A stretch of 64,000 nt of DNA from SB11 sp035906255 (GTDB lineage: Bacteria > Bacteroidota > Bacteroidia > UBA8524). A model generated the notes under the pieces. It did no database searches and had not been told where the DNA came from. It saw only the letters and a program-made list of their open reading frames with translations. Positions 40,557 through 47,902 of this stretch are shown here, in pieces. The translations under genes and the position numbers were made by a program. The first letter of the stretch is position 1; each line of letters begins with the position of its first letter. The stretch spans positions 372,001 through 436,000 of the forward strand of contig JAMIFM010000037.1 of assembly GCA_035906255.1 (NCBI GenBank), given 5' to 3'.

Positions 40557-42500
40557 ATGATTAAAAAACTTGCTGTACTTACGTTTAGTATTCTTATTTC
40601 CTTAATTACCAATGCACAAACCGTTACCACCTTTGCAGGACAAGCAGGCTCAGGTGCTACTGCTGTTTCAACAGACACAGTAACTATTGCTAAGTTTAAT
40701 GAGCCTTACGGGATTGTTTTCGACGGAAGCGGAAGAATGTATGTTTCAGAACAATTTGGTCACCGAATAAGGATGTACAACCCAACAGAACAACGAGTGT
40801 ATAATCGTGCTGGTGCAGCAACAGACCCAAATAACGGAATGAACGCTAATTATATAAATTCCGCATCAGGGCCTAATGCTCGATTTAATACTCCTATGGG
40901 TATGGCAGTTAGCGCCAACGGTGATGTGTTTGTGGCCGATATGTTAAATCACTGCATAAGAAAAATAAATAAATTTACTAATGCAGGCAGTGTACAAGCA
41001 GTATCTACCTATGCAGGTGAAGACCAAAACGGAAACTCTATTGGCGATTATGCAAACGGACAAGGTACCGGTGCACGTTTTAACTCGCCAACCGATATAG
41101 CCATTGATGAAGCAAGCGGTATTATGTATGTAGCCGATGCGTTTAACGATTGTATCCGTAAGATAGATGCGAGCGGAAACGTAACCCTGTTGGCAGGTAC
41201 TCCCGGTTCGTTCGGTTTTGCTGACGGTGCTGCTGCCAGTGCCAAATTTGATTTACCTATAGCCGTTGAGTTGGAAAGCAGTACATCGTTGTTAGTTGCT
41301 GATGCCAACAACCGCCGCATACGTCGTATTGATTTAACTAACCTTACCGTTAGCACTGTGGCCGGAAGCGGAAGCACAGGCGGTACCGATGGTTCTGCAA
41401 ACGCAGCTACTTTCTCGTCGCCCAACGGTTTAGCAGTAGATGCTTTCGGAAATATTTATGTAGCCGACGGACGTAACGGACAAGCCAATACTATTCGTAA
41501 AATTAGCAACGGACAAGTATCAACCATTGCAGGTAAGTTTAACGAATCAGGAACTGCAAACGGACAGCGTGATGAAGCCCGTTTTAACTTCCCCGGTTCA
41601 TTGGCTTTCAATGCTGCAAAAGATGAGTTGTATGTAACAGATGTGCTTAACCACACTATCCGTAAAATTACATTGAAGCCTATCGCTGATTTCAGCACCT
41701 TTAGCACCAATGTAAACGTGAATGTTGAAATTACTTTAGAAGATAAATCAAAAAATACCCCCACTTCATACTTGTGGGAAATTACCCCTTCAACAGGGTT
41801 CAGTTTTACAAGCAGCACCGGAAGCACCAGCCAAAACCCTAAAGTAACATTTACACAAACAGGTACTTATACAGTAAAACTTACTGTAATAAACACGTAC
41901 GGAAGCGACGTAAAAACCGTTACTAACTACATTACCGTAAGCAACACAGGCGGTAGTGCCCCCATCGCTGATTTTAATGTAAACCGTAATAAACTTTCTC
42001 CCAACGATACCCTTGTGATTACCGATGCTACTACCAACAACCCCACCCAATGGGAGTGGACAGTTGCGCCCGGTAATGCACAGTACGTTAGCGGTACTAC
42101 TTCAAGCAGCCAAAACCCAAAGATTAAGTTTACCCAATCAGGCATTTATACCATTGCGTTAAAAGCCACCAACCCATTGGGCAACAACACCAAAACCAAA
42201 GCCAACTACATTTATGTGTTCCCGTTGGGCATTGAAACCATAACCTTGGACGAATTGGTAAATGTGTACCCTAATCCAACATCAACAGGTAAAGTAACTA
42301 TTGATATGGGACGTGTACCTGTGGGAAATACTCTTACTGTGGCCGTGTATGATATTAATGGCAAAACCGTTTATACCAACACTTTGCAAAACAACCCCGG
42401 CACACTTGATGTGAACCTTGAAGGCCGTGCCAAAGGGATGTATTTTGTAACTGTGTTTGATGGTTATAACAAAGCCTCTAAAACTGTTGTGGTAGAATAA
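40557..42500 (+). CDS. Secreted NHL-repeat/PKD-domain protein with T9SS sorting domain
   Basis: This 647-residue protein has a signal peptide (MIKKLAVLTFSILISLITNAQ). A six-unit NHL beta-propeller occupies about 20-375, with repeated units such as ARFNTPMGMAVSANGDVFVADMLNHCIRKI, and two PKD domains follow (about 380-465 and 470-555, FTQTGTYTVKLTVINTYGS and FTQSGIYTIALKATNPLGN). A T9SS type A domain ends the protein (VNVYPNPTSTGKVTI ... GMYFVTVFDGYNKASKTVVVE). It is probably a surface-exposed or released protein; no catalytic residues are recognised. The ATG at 40557 gives the clean signal peptide. Confidence 0.88.
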   Translation: MIKKLAVLTFSILISLITNAQTVTTFAGQAGSGATAVSTDTVTIAKFNEPYGIVFDGSGRMYVSEQFGHRIRMYNPTEQRVYNRAGAATDPNNGMNANYINSASGPNARFNTPMGMAVSANGDVFVADMLNHCIRKINKFTNAGSVQAVSTYAGEDQNGNSIGDYANGQGTGARFNSPTDIAIDEASGIMYVADAFNDCIRKIDASGNVTLLAGTPGSFGFADGAAASAKFDLPIAVELESSTSLLVADANNRRIRRIDLTNLTVSTVAGSGSTGGTDGSANAATFSSPNGLAVDAFGNIYVADGRNGQANTIRKISNGQVSTIAGKFNESGTANGQRDEARFNFPGSLAFNAAKDELYVTDVLNHTIRKITLKPIADFSTFSTNVNVNVEITLEDKSKNTPTSYLWEITPSTGFSFTSSTGSTSQNPKVTFTQTGTYTVKLTVINTYGSDVKTVTNYITVSNTGGSAPIADFNVNRNKLSPNDTLVITDATTNNPTQWEWTVAPGNAQYVSGTTSSSQNPKIKFTQSGIYTIALKATNPLGNNTKTKANYIYVFPLGIETITLDELVNVYPNPTSTGKVTIDMGRVPVGNTLTVAVYDINGKTVYTNTLQNNPGTLDVNLEGRAKGMYFVTVFDGYNKASKTVVVE

Positions 42501-42520
42501 TCCGCACCAGCTATAACATA

Positions 42521-42553
42521 AAAACCCCACACATACTTGTGTGGGGTTTTTTG
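42521..42553 (+). terminator. Intrinsic terminator after the NHL/PKD gene
   Basis: AAAACCCCACACA (42521-42533) pairs with TGTGTGGGGTTTT (42538-42550) over a TACT loop and is followed by more T. Confidence 0.92.
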
Positions 42554-42672
42554 TTTATATCAAACCTGTGGGGATATTGTTCTTCGGCAAACTCAGTGCA
42601 TTGAGCCTGTCGAAATGCTATAAAGGTAAGCAATAAAATCATTCTTAGAACCTTATTACAAAGGTGTACAAG

Positions 42673-42746
42673 GTTGTACAAAGAAATTTCGCTACGCTCA
42701 ATTTGACAGTTGATGTAGCGGCAGCTGTGCTGAGCTTGTCGAAGCA
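42673..42746 (+). repeat. 74-bp direct repeat, copy 1
   Basis: Starts GTTGTACAAAGAAATTTCGC and ends CTGAGCTTGTCGAAGCA. It matches 42864-42937 at 70 of 74 positions. The end contains the same CTGAGCTTGTCGAAG core that flanks the GIY-YIG gene. Together with copy 2 it occupies most of the 42501-42937 gap, which contains no gene. Confidence 0.85.
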
Positions 42747-42863
42747 ATCTCAGCCAATCTATTTAAAGGGATTGCTTCAAAACCCAAAAGCGGTTTTTCG
42801 CAATGACGCAACCCTTGTGTCATTCTGACCGCAGGGAAGAGCCTTATAGCATTCTTCAACACA

Positions 42864-42937
42864 GTTGAACAAAGAAATTTCGCTGCGCTCAATTTGACAG
42901 TTGATGTGGCGGCAGCTGTGCTGAGCTTGTTGAAGCA
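42864..42937 (+). repeat. 74-bp direct repeat, copy 2, abutting lptB
   Basis: This copy has four substitutions relative to copy 1. Its right end lies directly against the lptB stop codon (minus strand, 42938-42940). The ~117 bp between the copies is unrelated sequence containing short inverted words (GATTGCTTC against GAAGCAATC in copy 1). Confidence 0.85.
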
Positions 42938-43663
42938 CTATCGTTTCAATTTAAAATTCTGACCCAAATACACGCGCCGCACCATTTCGTCCTCAGCCAA
43001 TTCTTCGGGGCTACCGTGTTTCAACAATTTACCTTCAAACAGCAAATAAGCACGGTCGGTAATACCCAACGTTTCATCCACGTTGTGGTCGGTAATCAAA
43101 ATACCGATGTTCTTTTGCTTCAACTTCGATACAATATTTTGAATATCCTCCACCGCAATGGGGTCAACCCCTGCAAAAGGTTCATCCAGTAAAATAAAAC
43201 TGGGGTCAACCGCCAAGGCACGCGCAATTTCAGTACGTCGGCGTTCGCCCCCGCTCAGCACATTCCCCATGTTTTTACGCACACGGTTCAGGCTAAACTC
43301 CTCCAACAAACTTTCCAGTTTATCCTTCTGCTCAGCTTTGCTTAATGTGGTCATTTCAAGCACCGCCTTTATGTTGTCCTCCACGGTCAGCCGTCTAAAT
43401 ACAGAGGCTTCCTGAGGCAAATATCCAATACCCTTTTGGGCACGTTTATACATGGGCAGGCGGGTAATATCTTCATCTTCTAAAAATATTGTTCCCTCAT
43501 CCGGGCTTATCAGGCCCACCACCATATAAAAAGTAGTGGTTTTGCCCGCACCGTTAGGTCCCAGCAGTCCCACAATCTCGCCCTGTTGCACATTCACACT
43601 CACATCATTCACCACTCGGCGTTTGCGGTATTGCTTCACAAGGTGTTCGGTTCGCAGTATCAT
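42938..43663 (-). CDS. lptB: LPS export ABC transporter ATP-binding protein LptB
   Basis: This 241-residue ABC ATPase drives lipopolysaccharide transport from the inner membrane with LptF/G/C. Walker A GPNGAGKT is at 35-42. The signature VLSGGERRRTEIARAL precedes Walker B FILLDEPFAGVDPIAVEDIQ. LptB-specific segments such as KRAQKGIGYLPQEASVFRRLTVEDN and DHNVDETLGITDRAYLLFEGK distinguish it from LivF/G-type proteins. It has a complete promoter at 43675-43706. Confidence 0.95.
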   Translation of the reverse strand: MILRTEHLVKQYRKRRVVNDVSVNVQQGEIVGLLGPNGAGKTTTFYMVVGLISPDEGTIFLEDEDITRLPMYKRAQKGIGYLPQEASVFRRLTVEDNIKAVLEMTTLSKAEQKDKLESLLEEFSLNRVRKNMGNVLSGGERRRTEIARALAVDPSFILLDEPFAGVDPIAVEDIQNIVSKLKQKNIGILITDHNVDETLGITDRAYLLFEGKLLKHGSPEELAEDEMVRRVYLGQNFKLKR

Positions 43664-43674
43664 AAATAATTCTT

Positions 43675-43706
43675 CAAACCTACACTTTATAAAAAATTAT
43701 GCCAAA
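43675..43706 (-). promoter_or_regulatory. lptB promoter (complete Bacteroidota consensus)
   Basis: On the minus strand, TTTG (43706-43703), a 20-nt spacer and TAGGTTTG (43682-43675) form an exact -33/-7 promoter. The -7 box ends 11 nt before the lptB ATG at 43663, so the leader is at most a few nucleotides. Confidence 0.7.
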
Positions 43707-43753
43707 GGCTTTTTGCAAGTGATTTTAATCATATTACCGAAACAGTCAATGGC

Positions 43754-43761
43754 TATATTTG
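43754..43761 (+). promoter_or_regulatory. -7 promoter box upstream of the 2OG-Fe oxygenase gene
   Basis: TATATTTG is an exact TAnnTTTG match. It lies downstream of an alternative ATG at 43749 and so supports the ATG at 43779 as the start. Confidence 0.45.
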
Positions 43762-43778
43762 TGACTTTTAGTAAAAAT

Positions 43779-44735
43779 ATGTTACACTCATTAGGGATAC
43801 CTTCAGTTGATTTATCTGATTTTGTTTCGGGCGATGCTGCCCGTAAACAGGCATTTGTGCAGCAATTAGGCCATGCGTATGAAGAAATTGGTTTTGTGGC
43901 ATTAAAAAACCACAACTTTAGTGATGAGCTGCGCGAGCGTTTATACGCTGAGGTGAAAAACTTTTTTGCCTTACCCGAAGATATTAAACGCAAGTATGAA
44001 ATTGAAGGACAGGGTGGGCAACGCGGTTATACCAGTTTTGGCCGTGAACATGCCAAAGGCAGCCCCGCACCTGATTTAAAAGAGTTTTGGCATTTTGGCC
44101 AAGAGGTTACTGACGGCGACCCGATAAAAAATGAATACCCTGAGAATGTGTGGTGCGAAGAAGTACCCGGTTTTAACAAAGCAGGCATTGAAGCGTACCA
44201 AACCCTTGAAAACACAGGCAAGCAAATGTTGCAGGCCATAGCGTTGTTTTTGGGGCTTGATGAGTTTTATTTTGACGATAAGATAAAGAACGGCAACAGT
44301 ATTTTGCGCCCTATACACTACGGGCCTATTACCCAAGAGCCTAAAAACAGTGTACGTGCAGGTGAGCATGAGGATATTAACCTGATTACCCTATTGATGG
44401 GTGCCAGTGCTGATGGTTTGCAAGTACTGAACAAAAAAGGCGAATGGGTGGCTGTTACGGCATTGCCCGAGCACATTATTGTGAACGTAGGCGATATGTT
44501 GCAACGCCATACCAACGGCAGGTTAAAAAGTACCACCCACCGTGTGGTGAACCCACCGCGTGAGTTGTGGCACACCAGCCGTTATTCTATTCCGTTCTTT
44601 TTGCATCCGCGCAGTACCATGCCTTTAGACTGTTTGCCATCGTGTATTGATGAGAACCACCCTAAACAATGGGACAATATTACGGCAGGGGAGTACCTGC
44701 ACGAACGCTTACGCGAGATTGGTTTGACAAAATAA
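43779..44735 (+). CDS. 2-oxoglutarate/Fe(II)-dependent oxygenase, isopenicillin N synthase-like family
   Basis: This 318-residue protein has an N-terminal DIOX_N region (IPSVDLSDF..., EEIGFVALKNHNF, FFALPEDIKRKYEI) and a C-terminal double-stranded beta-helix. The iron facial triad is His197-x-Asp199 in AGEHEDINLITLL and His254 in STTHRVVNPP. Arg268-x-Ser270 (SRYSIPFFLHP) should bind 2-oxoglutarate. The substrate is unknown; nothing nearby suggests antibiotic synthesis. Start and promoter agree at 43779. A much longer reading frame back to 43536 is antisense to lptB and is not used. Confidence 0.87.
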   Translation: MLHSLGIPSVDLSDFVSGDAARKQAFVQQLGHAYEEIGFVALKNHNFSDELRERLYAEVKNFFALPEDIKRKYEIEGQGGQRGYTSFGREHAKGSPAPDLKEFWHFGQEVTDGDPIKNEYPENVWCEEVPGFNKAGIEAYQTLENTGKQMLQAIALFLGLDEFYFDDKIKNGNSILRPIHYGPITQEPKNSVRAGEHEDINLITLLMGASADGLQVLNKKGEWVAVTALPEHIIVNVGDMLQRHTNGRLKSTTHRVVNPPRELWHTSRYSIPFFLHPRSTMPLDCLPSCIDENHPKQWDNITAGEYLHERLREIGLTK

Positions 44736-44740
44736 TAGTA

Positions 44741-44813
44741 CGACAGGTTTAAAACCTGTCGCTTTTATGATTACCCTTTAGCGGCGGACTTAAGTCCGCC
44801 GCTAAAGGGTAAT
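44741..44813. repeat. Palindrome cluster R5 with a perfect 44-bp palindrome
   Basis: CGACAGGTTT and AAACCTGTCG surround one A at 44741-44761. A perfect spacer-less 44-bp palindrome spans 44770-44813; each arm reads ATTACCCTT, TAGCGG, CGGACTT and complement. It is the same element as in R2 apart from three arm positions, all compensated. It lies between convergent genes. Confidence 0.9.
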
Positions 44814-44856
44814 TTATTTTAGTATGGGGTTTCAACCTCTACTGCATAATCAACAC

Positions 44857-46440
44857 TTACATTTTAACTACCCTAAACTCAACACGACGGTTGTTTTGGC
44901 GGCCTGCTTCGGTTTGATTGGTATCGATAGATTTTGTTGCAGCATAGCCTGCAAAACTTAGGCGGTGCGGCTCAACCCCCCATTCTTTCAGGTACTCAAC
45001 CACTGCTTGGGCGCGTTCTAACGATAACACTTCGTTACGTTCTATGCTACCCGTATTATCCGTATGCCCTGATATTTCTATCTCCATCGTCGGGTATTCA
45101 TACAACAGGGTAGCCAAAGAATCCAATGCCACAAACGATTGGGGCAATAGCTCCGCTTTATCGGTATCAAAAAAGATGTTCTTTAGTATAAAAGTCTTTC
45201 CTACGGTGTATTGGGTAGTATCCTTTCGGGTAGTAATTATTTTGGGCTGTGTTTTCAAACTGTCAGGTACCGTGTAAGCATTGCAGGGGCAATCGCTTTC
45301 TTTCTCTATCTCCCACACATAAATATCATCAATTACATAATAGGCTTCCTGTTTTGCGTTTTCGTTCACCTGTTTAGCGTTTTGTGCCCCCAATGCCTTA
45401 AACCCGCCTATGGTTAAGTAGCGTTCACCTCCTTTGGCTGTATAAAGCCCCGTTAGCTGCATCCAACGCTTTTTCTCCGTCAGCATTTGTCCCGGTTTAT
45501 TAATTATATCGGGCACGGGTAACACGGCAGCACGGTAATAAAACTTGAGCAACGAGGTATCAAACCTAAAACCAATGGCATCAGTGGCTAAACCCGCGCC
45601 GGGTTGCAACCTGAAAAAAGCCCGCGTACAGTATTTGCGGCCTGCCTGCAAAGGTTGTTTAAACTGGTTCTCCATGTATTCAAGGTATTCGGAACGGCTG
45701 TAAATACGGATTCCGCAAAACTTATCGCCCGTGCGTGCTGCACTCTTCATCTCTCTGAAATAATCAGGTGTACCCGTAGCCACATACCAATGATGGATAA
45801 ATGTGTCAGTTACACCTTTAATTTCTGTATCAAAATACCCATCGTTCTTACATTGCTCAAAACTGTAATTACCCACTATGTTTAAGCCTGTATCTTTCAG
45901 TGTAAAACCATCGTCGGCAAGGGCAGGAGTTTCGTAGGCCAAGCGTTCGTCGTTCAATCGTTTGGGGTGGGTATATACCCCTTTGCCGTTGTTTACCAAT
46001 ATATCGCTGTATGGGTCGCCGCGCAGGTACTTTATTACCAGCATGGTATCAGGGCGCAATTGTATCAACCTAAAGCTGTCTGTGGTGTATTTGTATAATC
46101 CTGTGGTGAAAAACTCCTCGTTCGAAAGGTCTCCGCCCTTATAGGTTTCCTTTTTCAGCAATTCACCGTCGGTGCTGTAATATTCCCAAACTCCTTTGGG
46201 TACAGCCCCTTTCTTTTTAGCCTTGTAACGGGCTGTGAGGGCAGGGGTTCCGTCTTCATAAAAATACTCCCAAGTTCCGTTTTTCACTTTTGAGATGTCG
46301 TACCCGAAGGTGATTTTTACCCTGAAAGTTTTATACTGGCCGCGCCATTGCAGATTGCCGTTGGGGTAATGTTGCTCTGAGTGTTGCCCAAACAGTGTTG
46401 CCGATAAAAATATAGCGAGCAGGGATAAAACTAATTTCAT
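44857..46440 (-). CDS. OmpA-family protein with MORN/YwqK-like N-terminal repeats
   Basis: This 527-residue protein has a signal peptide (MKLVLSLLAIFLSATLFGQ). The N-terminal repeats of the YwqK/MORN type are visible at about 20-110 (HYPNGNLQWRGQYK, KNGTWEYFYEDGTPALTARYK, KGVWEYYSTDGELLKKETYKGG). A central carbohydrate-binding-like beta domain is possible (about 180-390). A C-terminal OmpA peptidoglycan-binding domain (about 410-527) has IFFDTDKAELLPQS, ISGHTDNTGS and NNRRVEFRVVK. It probably links the outer membrane to peptidoglycan; the front domains may bind cell-surface material. Confidence 0.85.
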   Translation of the reverse strand: MKLVLSLLAIFLSATLFGQHSEQHYPNGNLQWRGQYKTFRVKITFGYDISKVKNGTWEYFYEDGTPALTARYKAKKKGAVPKGVWEYYSTDGELLKKETYKGGDLSNEEFFTTGLYKYTTDSFRLIQLRPDTMLVIKYLRGDPYSDILVNNGKGVYTHPKRLNDERLAYETPALADDGFTLKDTGLNIVGNYSFEQCKNDGYFDTEIKGVTDTFIHHWYVATGTPDYFREMKSAARTGDKFCGIRIYSRSEYLEYMENQFKQPLQAGRKYCTRAFFRLQPGAGLATDAIGFRFDTSLLKFYYRAAVLPVPDIINKPGQMLTEKKRWMQLTGLYTAKGGERYLTIGGFKALGAQNAKQVNENAKQEAYYVIDDIYVWEIEKESDCPCNAYTVPDSLKTQPKIITTRKDTTQYTVGKTFILKNIFFDTDKAELLPQSFVALDSLATLLYEYPTMEIEISGHTDNTGSIERNEVLSLERAQAVVEYLKEWGVEPHRLSFAGYAATKSIDTNQTEAGRQNNRRVEFRVVKM

Positions 46441-46480
46441 GCTTTATGGGTAAACGCGCACATTTGTAAAAAATTTTAAC

Positions 46481-47707
46481 GTGGCAGTTCAGGGTACAAA
46501 ATACGATGTAATTGTGATAGGCGGTGGGGCGGCAGGCTTTTTTGCGGCTATTTCTGCAAAATACCACCATCCTGATGCAAGGGTTGCCATTGTAGAGAAA
46601 ACCAATAAGCTGCTGGCCAAGGTAAAAATATCAGGCGGCGGCAGGTGCAATGTTACCCACCATTGTTTTGATGCTAAGAAATTGAGCAGCCATTACCCAC
46701 GGGGAGAAAAGGAACTGCGGCAGGTGTTTACCCGCTTTGCGGTGAAGGATACAATTGAGTGGTACGAGGTGCGGGGGGTGAAATTGAAAACAGAGGCTGA
46801 CGGCAGGATGTTTCCCGTAACGGATGACTCGCAAACGATTATTGATTGCCTGATGGCCGAAACCCGCAGGCTGAAAATAGAAATACTTACCAATACAGGG
46901 ATTGACAAAATAACCCCGATAGAAAACGGGTTTACACTAATCACTAATTACCAACCCCTAACTACAAAAAAACTGATTGTAGCCACGGGTGGAAGCCCCA
47001 AAGAAAGCGGGTTGCAGTGGCTGAAAGTGTTGGGACACAGGGTAGAAACGCCTGTCCCTTCGTTGTTTACATTTAATATGCCTAAAAACCCCGTTACGCA
47101 ATTAATGGGGGTAAGTGTACCCAATGCAAGGGTACGGATAAACGGGACTAAGTTTAGTTATACAGGGCCTTTATTGATAACCCATTGGGGAATGAGCGGC
47201 CCTGCGGTGCTTAAACTTTCGGCATGGGGAGCAAGATGGATGGCTGAGCAGGATTACAAATGCACGCTATCGGTAAACTGGCACGAGGCAAAGAATGAGG
47301 ACGAGGTACGTAATTATCTTACCGAGTTTAGAACAACGCACAAGCTGAAACAGGTAAGCACGTTGGTTCCGTATGAGTTGCCCCGTCGCTTATGGGATTT
47401 TTTCTTACAACGATTAAGCATAGCCCCTACGATGCAATGGGCAAATATGGGTAAGCAGGATTTTAACCGCTTGGTAAATACCTTGTTTAACGATGAATAC
47501 ACGGTGCAAGGGAAAACTACGTTTAAGGAGGAGTTTGTGACGGCAGGCGGCATTAGCCTTGATGATGTGGATATGAAAACCTTGCAAAGCCGCGTTGTAC
47601 CCAATTTATATTTTGCAGGAGAGGTGCTTGACGTTGACGGTATTACAGGCGGTTTTAACTTTCAGGCAGCGTGGAGTACCGGTTTTGTAGTGGGGATGTT
47701 GGGATAA
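46481..47707 (+). CDS. HI0933/YhiN-family FAD-dependent oxidoreductase
   Basis: This 408-residue flavoprotein starts at GTG 46481. The N-terminal FAD motif VIVIGGGAAGFFAAISA is at about 10-26, followed by the family's AKVKISGGGRCNVTH. The middle has LIVATGGSPKESGLQ and the end has PNLYFAGEVLDVDGITGGFNFQAAWSTGFVVG. Members are uncharacterised flavin oxidoreductases in the BaiN-like group. Substrate unknown. It is divergent from the OmpA-family gene across 40 bp. Confidence 0.88.
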   Translation: MAVQGTKYDVIVIGGGAAGFFAAISAKYHHPDARVAIVEKTNKLLAKVKISGGGRCNVTHHCFDAKKLSSHYPRGEKELRQVFTRFAVKDTIEWYEVRGVKLKTEADGRMFPVTDDSQTIIDCLMAETRRLKIEILTNTGIDKITPIENGFTLITNYQPLTTKKLIVATGGSPKESGLQWLKVLGHRVETPVPSLFTFNMPKNPVTQLMGVSVPNARVRINGTKFSYTGPLLITHWGMSGPAVLKLSAWGARWMAEQDYKCTLSVNWHEAKNEDEVRNYLTEFRTTHKLKQVSTLVPYELPRRLWDFFLQRLSIAPTMQWANMGKQDFNRLVNTLFNDEYTVQGKTTFKEEFVTAGGISLDDVDMKTLQSRVVPNLYFAGEVLDVDGITGGFNFQAAWSTGFVVGMLG

Positions 47708-47778
47708 CCTTAATTAATAAAAACCCTATAACGTTTTCTGATAGGTTGTAGGGTTGAAAAAGTTTCCTCTTTATTTTG

Positions 47779-47877
47779 CTACAAAGGCACTAAGACACAA
47801 AACATTTGTTATTAGTGACTTAGTGCCTTTGTGGCAGTATAAAAGTGTAATTGGCTTTGTTCAGGAGCCAATTACAC
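47779..47877. repeat. Palindromes R8 between convergent genes
   Basis: ACAAAGGCACTAAG (47781-47794) is matched perfectly by CTTAGTGCCTTTGT (47819-47832) across 24 nt. A second hairpin, GTGTAATTGGCT (47845-47856) with AGCCAATTACAC (47866-47877), follows. They fill the 195-bp space between the flavoprotein gene and gcvP, which face each other, so a bidirectional terminator role is plausible here. Confidence 0.75.
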
Positions 47878-47902
47878 GTGGTAGCTTTTAACCTGTCGTG
47901 GT

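Noticed and set aside
43536..43778. A longer start for the 2OG-Fe oxygenase reaching back to 43536
   Set aside because: The extra segment is antisense to the lptB start and lies upstream of the -7 box at 43754. The family N-terminus begins at the ATG at 43779.
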